Assembly (NCBI GenBank): GCA_945928335.1
Contig: CAMENK010000038.1
Span: forward strand, 1-6,509
DNA length: 6,509 bases
DNA from: an uncultured Bacillota bacterium
GTDB taxonomy: Bacteria > Bacillota_I > Bacilli_A > RF39 > UBA660
Direction of reading: 5' to 3'
Numbering within the stretch: the stretch's first letter is position 1; each line of letters starts with the position of its first letter. A program made the translations under genes and the position numbers. The notes beneath the pieces were generated by a model. That model had not been told where the DNA came from, ran no database searches, and saw only the letters and a list, made by a program, of their open reading frames with translations. This document shows positions 1 through 5,482 of the stretch, one piece after another.

Positions 1-78
1 TACTTCTATTTTATAGAATAATTTCATGTATGTAGTAATTATAGGCCTTGCTATTTTATATAAAATATATTTTTTCAT
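1..78 (-). CDS. 5' end of a divergent gene, possibly a PlsC-type acyltransferase (partial)
   Basis: An ATG at 78 on the minus strand opens a frame of 26 codons with no stop before the left edge. It is preceded, 5 nt upstream, by a strong Shine-Dalgarno AGAGGGG (complement of 84-90), and further upstream by a good promoter at 113-140. The visible protein begins MKKYILYKIARPIITTYMKL and continues FYKIEV. This is a short basic, hydrophobic N-terminus ending in an 'F(Y)KIEV' stretch. From memory this resembles the start of 1-acylglycerol-3-phosphate acyltransferases (PlsC) in Firmicutes, whose catalytic HX4D motif would lie further on and cannot be seen here. The existence of the gene is well supported by its start signals. 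The product name is a weak guess from 26 residues. Confidence 0.6.
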   Translation of the reverse strand, partial: MKKYILYKIARPIITTYMKLFYKIEV

Positions 79-112
79 AGTATCCCCTCTAAATATATAT
101 TCAAGTTATTTA

Positions 113-140
113 ATTATAGCATATTTTTTCTTAATGGCAA
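113..140 (-). promoter_or_regulatory. Sigma-A-type promoter of the divergent gene
   Basis: Read on the minus strand, TTGCCA (complement of 135-140) is followed after 16 bp by a perfect TATAAT (complement of 113-118). A TG one base upstream of the -10 gives an extended -10 (TGcTATAAT). It points at the ATG at 78, leaving a leader of roughly 30 nt that contains the Shine-Dalgarno. The hexamer match and the extended -10 make this the best promoter in the window. Confidence 0.6.
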
Positions 141-163
141 AATTTATTGGTTAGTCATATAAT
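135..163 (+). promoter_or_regulatory. Probable promoter of the ABC importer operon
   Basis: A perfect TATAAT lies at 158-163, about 20 bp before the ATG at 185. The hexamer 17 bp upstream is TGGCAA (135-140), a poor -35 (3 of 6), so the promoter may be weak or activator-dependent. This hexamer is the same DNA that forms TTGCCA, the -35 of the opposite-strand promoter, so the two promoters are back to back and would compete for polymerase. The predicted 5' leader is only about 15 nt, just long enough for the Shine-Dalgarno at 174-181. That leaves no room for a leader riboswitch or attenuator. Confidence 0.45.
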
Positions 164-184
164 ACCTTAGAAAGAGAGGGGTAA

Positions 185-1180
185 ATGAAAAAAATTTTAT
201 TAAGTGTTGGAGTTTTTGCTTTGCTTATTTTTGGATTTTGGGGATTATTTTATAAGACGGAAAATGAGTCTAATGAAACTAAAAAAGTAGTTATTGCTGA
301 AGTTACTCACAGCTTGTTTTATACGCCTTTTTATGTTAGTATTCATAACGGATATTTTGAAGAAGAAGGTATTAAACCTGAAGTTATTTTAACCAGTGGG
401 GCTGATAAAGTTGCTGCAGCTGTTTTGTCTGGAGACGCTAATATTGGATTAAGTGGTTTAGAAGCTACTATATATGTTTATGATAATGGTCAAGATGATT
501 ATTTAGTAAGTTTTTCTAGTTTAACTAAAAGAGATGGTCAATTTTTAGTAGGAGATTGTAAATATAAAGATAATTTTAGTTTAAAAGATATTAAAGGGAA
601 AAGAATTTTAGTTGGTAGAAAAGGTGGAATGCCTGAGATGGTATTCAATTATGCATTGTATAAAAATGGATTAAGTCAAAATGATGTTATTAGTGATACA
701 TCAGTTGAATTTGCTTCTTTAAGTGGTGCTTACATAGGCGCTAAGGAAGAGGTATTTGTTAATCTTTTTGAACCTACTGCTTTATCAATTGAGAAAGAAG
801 GATATGGATGTGTTTTAGGAAGTTTAGGATTACTTAGTGGAGAAGTGCCATATACTGTTTTTCATACAAAGAAAAGTTATTTAGAAGATAATAAAGATGT
901 TATAGAAAGTTTTATTAAAGCTATTCAGAAAGGTTTAGATTATGTTAAAAATAATAATAGTGAAACTATTGCTAAAATAATTAAAGATGAATTTCCTAAT
1001 AATAGTATAGAGGATATCGAGAAGGTAATAGATAGATATAAAGAAGCTGATTCTTGGTGGGAAACTACTTATATTAAAGAAAGTGCTTATAATAATTTAT
1101 TAGATTTAATGGAATACAATAATGCTATTGGAGAGAGAATAGATTTTAATAAAATAGTCGATAATAGTTTTAATGAATGA
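185..1180 (+). CDS. ABC importer substrate-binding protein, NMT1/SsuA/TauA-like, membrane-anchored
   Basis: This 331-residue extracytoplasmic solute receptor captures the ligand and delivers it to the permease encoded downstream. The ATG at 185 is set by the Shine-Dalgarno GAGAGGGG at 174-181. Residues 1-23 are a short lysine start plus a hydrophobic segment without any cysteine, so there is no lipobox; the protein is probably held by an uncleaved N-terminal helix or released by a signal peptidase. The mature part shows family marks: an EVTHSLFYTPFYVSIHNGYF stretch (about 39-58), EEEGI, then GADKVAAAVLSGDANIGLSG (72-91), typical of NMT1/THI5-like and SsuA-type proteins. Ligands in this family include sulfonates, taurine, nitrate and pyrimidine precursors of thiamine; the sequence does not decide which. 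Its 3' end overlaps the ATPase start by 8 nt, indicating one operon with translational coupling. Confidence 0.88.
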   Translation: MKKILLSVGVFALLIFGFWGLFYKTENESNETKKVVIAEVTHSLFYTPFYVSIHNGYFEEEGIKPEVILTSGADKVAAAVLSGDANIGLSGLEATIYVYDNGQDDYLVSFSSLTKRDGQFLVGDCKYKDNFSLKDIKGKRILVGRKGGMPEMVFNYALYKNGLSQNDVISDTSVEFASLSGAYIGAKEEVFVNLFEPTALSIEKEGYGCVLGSLGLLSGEVPYTVFHTKKSYLEDNKDVIESFIKAIQKGLDYVKNNNSETIAKIIKDEFPNNSIEDIEKVIDRYKEADSWWETTYIKESAYNNLLDLMEYNNAIGERIDFNKIVDNSFNE

Positions 1181-1592
1181 GTTATTAACAATTGATAATT
1201 TAAGTAAAAGTTATAATAGTTTAGCAGGAGAAGTTAAAGCTATAGAAAATCTATCTCTTTGTGTTAAGAATGGTGAATTTGTATCTATTATAGGCCCAAG
1301 TGGATGTGGTAAGAGTACACTTTTAAATATACTTTCTGGATTAGATAAAGATTATACTGGGAGTTTTAAGTTTAATGATAATGTTAAAGTTAGTTATATG
1401 TTACAAGAAGATAGTTTATTTCCTTGGTTAAGTGTTTATGAGAATGCAGTTATAGGTTTAAAAGTTCAGAAAAAGTGTAATGAAGAAAGTAGTAATTATG
1501 TAAAGCATTTACTTAAAAAATACGGTTTAGGTGAATTTATGGATAAAAAAATTAGCAGTCTTTCTGGTGGTATGAAGCAAAGAGTTCTTTGA
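1173..1592 (+). CDS. ABC importer ATPase (SsuB/TauB-like), N-terminal part, split by the mobile element
   Basis: This is the 5' part of the nucleotide-binding subunit that energises the importer. The ATG at 1173 lies inside the end of the receptor gene and has no strong Shine-Dalgarno, so translation is probably coupled. Visible motifs are Walker A GPSGCGKST (41-49), the Q-loop glutamine in YMLQED (Gln78), and the ABC signature LSGGMKQR (130-137). True gene sequence ends at 1584, within the GTT codon for Val138. Element DNA then adds one Leu codon and a TGA at 1590-1592. The fragment therefore lacks Walker B, the catalytic Glu, the D-loop and the H-loop, and cannot hydrolyse ATP alone. Joining it to 5151-5482 gives a continuous 247-residue protein, the usual size for SsuB/TauB-type ATPases. 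The substrate of the importer is not determined. Confidence 0.9.
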   Translation: MNELLTIDNLSKSYNSLAGEVKAIENLSLCVKNGEFVSIIGPSGCGKSTLLNILSGLDKDYTGSFKFNDNVKVSYMLQEDSLFPWLSVYENAVIGLKVQKKCNEESSNYVKHLLKKYGLGEFMDKKISSLSGGMKQRVL

Positions 1593-1606
1593 ATACAGTA
1601 TAGACA
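1563..1606 (+). other. attL: left recombination junction of the element
   Basis: Host ATPase sequence up to 1584 joins element sequence from 1585. The element half contains TTGAAT (1589-1594) and GTATAGACA (1598-1606). These lie at the same distances from the centre as their complements ATTCAA and TGTCTATAC in attR. GAGTT (1582-1586) is shared with attR (5148-5152), and the longer match CAA(A/G)GAGTT is 8 of 9. The symmetry centre falls between G1584 and T1585, so the predicted crossover dinucleotide is GT. Outer limits are set by the visible symmetry (22 bp each side) and are approximate. Confidence 0.8.
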
Positions 1607-1618
1607 CAGCTAATTAAA

Positions 1619-2121
1619 TTATTTTTGATTTTTTCTTTCTTCCCAACTTATCCCATAAAATGATAAATATTCTTCAATAGGTTTTAAACCCACTTTCACA
1701 CGAAGTTCATTCACACTTTCAGGGTTTTGTATAGGTAAAACGATATATCCACCTATTTCATCATCAAATTTTACTTGTGTTCCATAAATTTGTTTTTCAC
1801 CTTTATTTATGACTAATTTATCTACAAATAATGCAAAATCTTGAGGTCGTAAGTTTCCACTTTGTAATGCCTCTTTCATTTTTGGATAAAAAGTTTCTTG
1901 TATATTTAAGGGTGCATGTTGTATAACTATAAACATAGCTTGATTAGCCAAAAAACCGATTTTTCAGCACTGAGCCACCCATATTTATTTATAATATCAT
2001 TTACTATTTCCAAATTAATTGCATTTATTTTTTTAAAGTATTCCAAGTATTCTTTTACCTCTTTAGAATCTGCTCCATATTTTTTTACAATATCATTACC
2101 CTTTGATATATACTTTTTTAA
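1619..2121 (-). pseudogene. DUF6624-family gene, frameshifted and missing its 5' end
   Basis: The 3' part reads in one frame as LANQAMFIVIQHAPLNIQ, then LRPQDFALFVDK and KQIYGTQ. From memory these are hallmarks of DUF6624 proteins (W/F-x-VIQHA, DxALxxD, GKxQ-YGTQ), a family of unknown function. The 5' part, reading from about 2121 down to 1965, is in another frame: KKYGADSKEVKEYLEYFKKI, then NKYGWLSAEK. Restoring one A in the A5 run (complement of 1960-1964) fuses them as GWLSAEKIGFLANQAM, which matches the family's expected order. No ATG, GTG or TTG precedes the 5' part; a stop lies at 2122-2124 and all three frames are closed upstream, so the N-terminus is also lost. About 166 residues remain, somewhat short for the family. 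It ends 32 bp from the left end of the element. Confidence 0.75.
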
Positions 2122-2208
2122 TTAATACTTAAGAAAAATTTATATTTAACTAAATCTTAGATTAAAACTTATTTAATGTTTTATAATGGTCTTTTTATTT
2201 TACTTGAA

Positions 2209-2214
2209 TATAAT
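2209..2214 (+). promoter_or_regulatory. Candidate -10 box for the small ORF and recombinase
   Basis: The AT-rich gap 2125-2265 holds two exact TATAAT hexamers in the right orientation, at 2182-2187 and 2209-2214. The second is better placed for a leader to the TTG at 2266, but neither has a convincing -35 at 16-18 bp. In DNA this AT-rich such boxes arise by chance, so this is only a candidate. Confidence 0.25.
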
Positions 2215-2265
2215 TTTTGTTTAAATTTTTATTTTATTTAATATATTTAATTAGAGGGTGATTTA

Positions 2266-2376
2266 TTGATAACTTATAATGTTTACGAAGTTTTTGATAA
2301 GAATTTAAATTATGAAGAACTAAAGGTGATTATTAATAAAAAAATATATAATATTATAAATTTATTAGAAAAATAA
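2266..2376 (+). CDS. 36-residue hypothetical protein preceding the recombinase (possible accessory/directionality factor)
   Basis: A TTG at 2266, 5 nt after a Shine-Dalgarno-like GAGGGTG (2254-2260), opens a 36-codon frame ending at a TAA at 2374-2376. It lies 30 nt before the recombinase start on the same strand, so the two are probably co-transcribed. The protein begins MITYNVYEVFDKNLNYEELK and ends in a short helix-prone stretch (VIINKKIYNIINLLEK); it is balanced in charge and has no known motif. From memory, similarly short 'YxVFD...' proteins often precede large serine recombinase genes in Firmicutes elements, but I cannot name a family. Recombination directionality factors for serine recombinases are small and often encoded next to the recombinase, so position makes this a candidate. 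The TTG start and small size leave some doubt that it is translated. Confidence 0.5.
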   Translation: MITYNVYEVFDKNLNYEELKVIINKKIYNIINLLEK

Positions 2377-2406
2377 TAAATTTATAGACAATTGGGGGCA
2401 TTAATT

Positions 2407-4017
2407 TTGAATGAAGTGGCAAATGTAGATGAAAAAAAATTTAAAGTTGGCATTTATTTAAGATTATCGAACGAAGATAGAGATAAAATAAATAAAAATG
2501 ATGATAGTGAATCTATTAAGAATCAAAGAAATATGTTAATAGATTATATAAATAAACATCCTGAGTTTGTACTTACTCAAGAATATTGTGATGAGGATTT
2601 ATCTGGTGCTGGAACATTTAGACCTGAATTTGAAAGATTGATTAGAGATTGTGAAGATAAAAAATTAGATATTGTTTTGTGTAAAAGTCAATCAAGATTT
2701 TCTCGTGATATGGAAATTGTAGAAAAGTATATTAACAATAAATTTAAGGAATGGAATATTAGATTTATTGGTTTATCAGATAATGCTGATACAGAGAATT
2801 CTGGCAATAAGAAATCAAGACAAATAAATGGTTTAGTTAATGAATGGTATTTAGAAGATGTATCTAACAACATTAGAAGTGCTTTTAATTCTAAAATGAA
2901 GCAAGGAGAATTCATTTCTCCTTTTGCCTCATTTGGTTATGAGGTATCTAAAGAAGATAATAACAAATTAGTAATAGATCCTATTGCTTCTCTTATAGTT
3001 AAGGATATCTTTGACTTATATTTAAAAGGTATGGGATTTACAGCTATAGCAAAGTATTTAAACGAAAAAAAGGTACCTTGTCCTTCACTTTATAAGTACC
3101 AAAAAGGCGTCAAACTTAATGTAATAAGCAACAGACCAAGAGAGCAAATAAAATGGTCTTCAAATGCTATTAAAACGATTTTAACGAATGAATTATATGT
3201 TGGTCATTTAATACAAGGCAAAAGAACTACTGTTAGTTACAAAAATCATAAAAATAAAAAGAAAAGCCAAAAGGATTGGATACGAAAAGAAAATACACAT
3301 GAGGCTATTATTGATAAAGAAACTTTTAACAAAGTTCAAATTGCAATGAAGGAAAGAACTAAACCAGCAAAAGGGTCAGGCATTGTTCATAACTTTTCGG
3401 GTAAAGTATTTTGTCTAGAGTGTAAAAGATATATGAGAAAAAAGAATTCTAAACTACATGAATATTTAGTCTGCTCTAATAATAGAGATGGTTATGATGA
3501 TTGCATTAACAAAAGTTCTATTAGATATGATGTTTTAGAAAATATTGTATTAGATGCTATAAATAAAAAAATTAAAAAATATTATGATGAAGAATTATTA
3601 TTTAAAATCAAAACTAAAAATAATAAAAATACATTTATTGACAAGGTTAAATCTTTAGAAAATCAAAAAATAGAAGCTATAAAAAAAGTATTAGAAACTA
3701 GAAAATATTTAAAGTCATTATATGAAGATAAAGTTAATGGAATTATTACTATAGAACAATTCAATGAATTAGTTAGTGATTATAATACTAATAAATCTAT
3801 ATATATTGACCAAATCAAATCTATAAATAATCAAATTGAATTTTATAAAATAAAAGAAATTGCTACAAATGATAATAAAAAAAGATTTAGCAAATATAAA
3901 ACTCTGGCAAGTTTAAATAGAGTTATTATTGATGAGTTTATTGAAAAAATCTATATTGGTAAATTTAATAAAGAAACAAATACTAGAGATATTCAAATTA
4001 AATGGAATTTCGAATAA
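2407..4017 (+). CDS. Large serine recombinase (TnpX/TndX-type site-specific recombinase)
   Basis: The 536-residue enzyme would integrate and excise the element through a phosphoserine link at 2-bp staggered cuts. TTG at 2407 is chosen because GGGGG at 2394-2398 is a Shine-Dalgarno 8 nt upstream; the frame is open from a TTG at 2392, but that start would leave the purine run inside the gene. Domains in order: a resolvase catalytic domain (about 10-150) with VGIYLRLSNED, catalytic Ser about 21, and the conserved KSQSRFSRD segment (about 93-101). Next is a recombinase domain (about 170-290) with FGYE and KTILTNELYVGHLIQGKR. A zinc ribbon follows with CLEC and paired cysteines near 336, 339, 356 and 366. 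A lysine/glutamate-rich coiled coil lies near 405-485, then a short basic tail. Length and order match full large serine recombinases, with no frameshift or missing catalytic residue. The small ORF upstream is probably co-transcribed. Confidence 0.95.
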   Translation: MNEVANVDEKKFKVGIYLRLSNEDRDKINKNDDSESIKNQRNMLIDYINKHPEFVLTQEYCDEDLSGAGTFRPEFERLIRDCEDKKLDIVLCKSQSRFSRDMEIVEKYINNKFKEWNIRFIGLSDNADTENSGNKKSRQINGLVNEWYLEDVSNNIRSAFNSKMKQGEFISPFASFGYEVSKEDNNKLVIDPIASLIVKDIFDLYLKGMGFTAIAKYLNEKKVPCPSLYKYQKGVKLNVISNRPREQIKWSSNAIKTILTNELYVGHLIQGKRTTVSYKNHKNKKKSQKDWIRKENTHEAIIDKETFNKVQIAMKERTKPAKGSGIVHNFSGKVFCLECKRYMRKKNSKLHEYLVCSNNRDGYDDCINKSSIRYDVLENIVLDAINKKIKKYYDEELLFKIKTKNNKNTFIDKVKSLENQKIEAIKKVLETRKYLKSLYEDKVNGIITIEQFNELVSDYNTNKSIYIDQIKSINNQIEFYKIKEIATNDNKKRFSKYKTLASLNRVIIDEFIEKIYIGKFNKETNTRDIQIKWNFE

Positions 4018-4085
4018 ATTTCAAAATAAAAAAAAGAGAATTTAAAAGTTTTGTAGAATAATATAAGTGAGGGGTTATATACTTC

Positions 4086-4114
4086 TTAACAATTAATACA
4101 TATCAAAATATATA
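4086..4114 (+). promoter_or_regulatory. Candidate promoter of the RhuM-Fic gene
   Basis: TTAACA (4086-4091, 5 of 6 to the -35 consensus) is followed after 17 bp by TATATA (4109-4114, 4 of 6 to the -10). It lies about 20 bp before the GTG at 4134. The Shine-Dalgarno AAGGGAAG at 4117-4124 falls immediately after it, so the leader would be very short. The gap after the recombinase (4018-4133) has no clear terminator, so read-through is an alternative. Confidence 0.3.
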
Positions 4115-4133
4115 GTAAGGGAAGTGATAATTA

Positions 4134-5079
4134 GTGAAAAATGAAATTGTATTATTTGAAAATCAAGATGTTAAGTTAGAAGTAAATATGCGAGATGAAA
4201 CAGTATGGCTATCTCTAGATCAAATGGCAAAATTATTTGATAGAGATAAATCAGTTATTTCTAGACACATTAAAAATGCGTTAGAAGAAGAACTAGATAG
4301 TAATAATTCAGTTGTTGCAAAATTTGCAACAACTGCCAGAGATGGTAAAACTTATCAAGTTGATTATTATAATTTAGATTTAATAATTAGCGTTGGTTAT
4401 CGTGTAAAATCAAGAAATGGTGTTATATTTAGAAAATGGGCTAATAAAGTTTTAAAAGATTATTTAATTAAAGGTTATGCAGTTAATCAAAAAAGATTAG
4501 AATATCTTGAAAAAACAATAAAGTTAATTGATATCGCCGGTAGAATTGATACAGAACTAAAAGGAACTGAAGCTCAGGAGATTATAAAGGTTATAAACAA
4601 TTATTCTAATGCCTTAAACTTGCTTGATGATTATGACCACAAAAGAATATCTAAACCTAGTGGAACTACAAACAATACTAAAATAGTTTATGAAGATTGT
4701 ATAAACATTATAAATAAATTAAAATTTAATAGTGATAGTGATTTATTTGCATTAGAAAGAAATCAAGGTTTAAAAGCAATTATAGGCGCTGTATATCAAT
4801 CTTTTGACGAAAAAAGACTTGTATCCTTCAACAGAGGAAAAAGCAGCAAATTTCCTATACTTAATCACTAAAAACCATATATTTATAGATGGTAATAAAA
4901 GAATTGCTGCAACATTATTCATTTATTTTTTAGAATTCTATAATCTATTATATACAGAAAATGGACAAGTTATAGATAATAACACTTTAGTTGCTATTAC
5001 ATTACTTATAGCTCAATCTAATCCAAAAGAAAAAGATGTACTAATTGATTTAGTAATGAATTTCTTAAAAACAAATTAA
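4134..5079 (+). pseudogene. RhuM-Fic/Doc fusion protein, frameshifted in an A6 run
   Basis: GTG at 4134, 9 nt after AAGGGAAG, starts a RhuM-family N-terminal domain. It contains VWLSLDQMAKLFDRDKSVIS (24-43), RDGKTYQVDYYNLDLIISVGYRV and FRKWANKVL (about 69-107). A Fic/Doc-type region begins near residue 185 (YEDCINIINKL, then LERNQGLKAIIGAVYQSFDEK). After Lys227 this frame runs into an unrelated tail and stops at 4869-4871. The fold continues in the +1 frame as DLYPSTEEKAANFLYLITKN followed by HIFIDGNKR, a Fic active-site motif of the Doc-like GNKR form. Removing one A from the six at 4810-4815 restores a 314-residue protein of the usual RhuM-Fic arrangement. Fic/Doc enzymes transfer AMP or phosphate to target proteins, and Doc is a toxin; RhuM's role is unclear. 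As sequenced, the catalytic motif is cut off from the gene's start, so this is a pseudogene unless the run is a sequencing error or is bypassed. Confidence 0.82.
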
Positions 5080-5128
5080 TAAATTCAACCAGTTATCTGA
5101 AATAAAGTTTGAGTACGTAATAAAAAAA

Positions 5129-5172
5129 TGTCTATACAACATTCAAGGAGTTGCTTTGATAAGGACACTAGC
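5129..5172 (+). other. attR: right recombination junction of the element
   Basis: Element sequence ends at 5150 and ATPase sequence resumes at 5151. The element half carries TGTCTATAC (5129-5137) and ATTCAA (5141-5146), exact complements of the attL blocks at matching distances (14-22 and 5-10 bases from the centre). The shared GAGTT is 5148-5152, with predicted crossover GT at 5150-5151. The host half runs into codons for VALIRTLA. Outer limits are set by symmetry and are approximate. Confidence 0.8.
5145..5158 (+). promoter_or_regulatory. Element-supplied Shine-Dalgarno and TTG restart at attR
   Basis: AAGGAG at 5145-5150 is a near-perfect Shine-Dalgarno, 5 nt before an in-frame TTG (5156-5158) in the ATPase 3' half. 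The uninterrupted gene would read AAAGAG here, because the second G of GGAG comes from the element arm. Integration therefore appears to create a translation start for the downstream ATPase fragment. Whether ribosomes use it is inference. Confidence 0.45.
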
Positions 5173-5482
5173 TACTAAGCCTAATTTAATATTTCTAGAT
5201 GAACCTTTTTCTGCTTTGGACTATCAAACTAGATTAAAAGTTAGTGATGATATTTATAGAATTATTAAAAATGAAAACATTACTGTTATTATGGTAAGCC
5301 ATGATATAGCAGAAAGCATTTCTTTATCCGAAAGAATAGTTGTTTTAAGTAAAAGGCCCTCTAAAGTGAAAAATATTTATAATATTATACTTACTAATAA
5401 GAGTAATCCAATAGATAATAGAAAGGCACCCGAATTTAGTTATTATTATGATTTAATTTGGAAGGATATTGATAATGATTAG
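5156..5482 (+). CDS. ABC importer ATPase (SsuB/TauB-like), C-terminal part, split by the mobile element
   Basis: This is the 3' part of the ATPase begun at 1173. Gene sequence resumes at 5151, and the codons from GTT at 5150-5152 read V-A-L-I-R-T-L-A in the original frame. It supplies Walker B and the catalytic glutamate (LIFLDEP), the D-loop (SALD) and the H-loop histidine (IMVSHD), then the regulatory tail typical of SsuB/TauB proteins (AESISLSERIVVLSKRPSKV). In the integrated state it could only be made from the TTG at 5156, giving about 108 residues without Walker A or the signature motif. After excision it would be residues 139-247 of the whole enzyme. Its TAG (5480-5482) overlaps the permease ATG at 5475, so its translation probably matters for permease expression. 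No inactivating change is visible apart from the interruption. Confidence 0.88.
   Translation: MIRTLATKPNLIFLDEPFSALDYQTRLKVSDDIYRIIKNENITVIMVSHDIAESISLSERIVVLSKRPSKVKNIYNIILTNKSNPIDNRKAPEFSYYYDLIWKDIDND

Larger units (their letters stand above)
1585..5150 (+). mobile_element. 3.6-kb large-serine-recombinase integrative element inserted in an ABC ATPase gene
   Basis: The element's limits come from the interrupted ATPase: reading frame and conserved motifs stop at the left edge and resume exactly at the right edge. Core to core it is 3,566 bp. It holds one full recombinase gene (2407-4017), a 36-codon ORF just upstream, a broken DUF6624 gene on the minus strand and a frameshifted RhuM-Fic gene. 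There is no relaxase, no coupling protein, no replication gene, no phage structural gene and no DDE transposase. Circularising the ends builds a 44-bp attP with 17 of 22 position pairs complementary, as expected for large serine recombinases (TnpX/TndX/phage integrase group). It is either a minimal self-excising element or a decayed remnant of a larger one. The recombinase frame is intact, so mobility is plausible. Confidence 0.88.

Noticed and set aside
79..184. TPP or other riboswitch ahead of the importer operon
   Set aside because: No CUGAGA-type core or long leader is visible, and the predicted leader is only about 15 nt.
1916..2125. Plus-strand frame of 69 codons
   Set aside because: It runs antisense to the DUF6624 remnant, has no ribosome-binding site and gives no recognisable protein.
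2392..2406. TTG at 2392 as recombinase start
   Set aside because: The only Shine-Dalgarno-like run (2394-2398) lies downstream of it and is correctly spaced for TTG 2407.
2688..2915. Minus-strand frame of 75 codons
   Set aside because: It lies wholly within the recombinase catalytic region on the opposite strand; a chance opening.
4806..4820. Programmed -1 frameshift at A_AAA_AAG in the RhuM-Fic gene
   Set aside because: The run is not in the required phase (codons read GAA AAA AGA) and the shift needed is +1, not -1. A6 is also short for efficient polymerase slippage.
4804..5079. Separate gene starting at TTG 4804
   Set aside because: Its first codons lie within the RhuM-Fic frame, there is no Shine-Dalgarno, and its content is the missing C-terminus of that protein.
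1598..5137. Terminal inverted repeats (GTATAGACA / TGTCTATAC) of a DDE-type insertion sequence
   Set aside because: The repeats lie 13 bp inside the crossover centre at both ends and no DDE transposase is present. They fit the two arms of a serine-recombinase attP better.
5469..5474. TTG at 5469 as permease start
   Set aside because: The AAGG at 5462-5465 would be too close; ATG at 5475 is better spaced.
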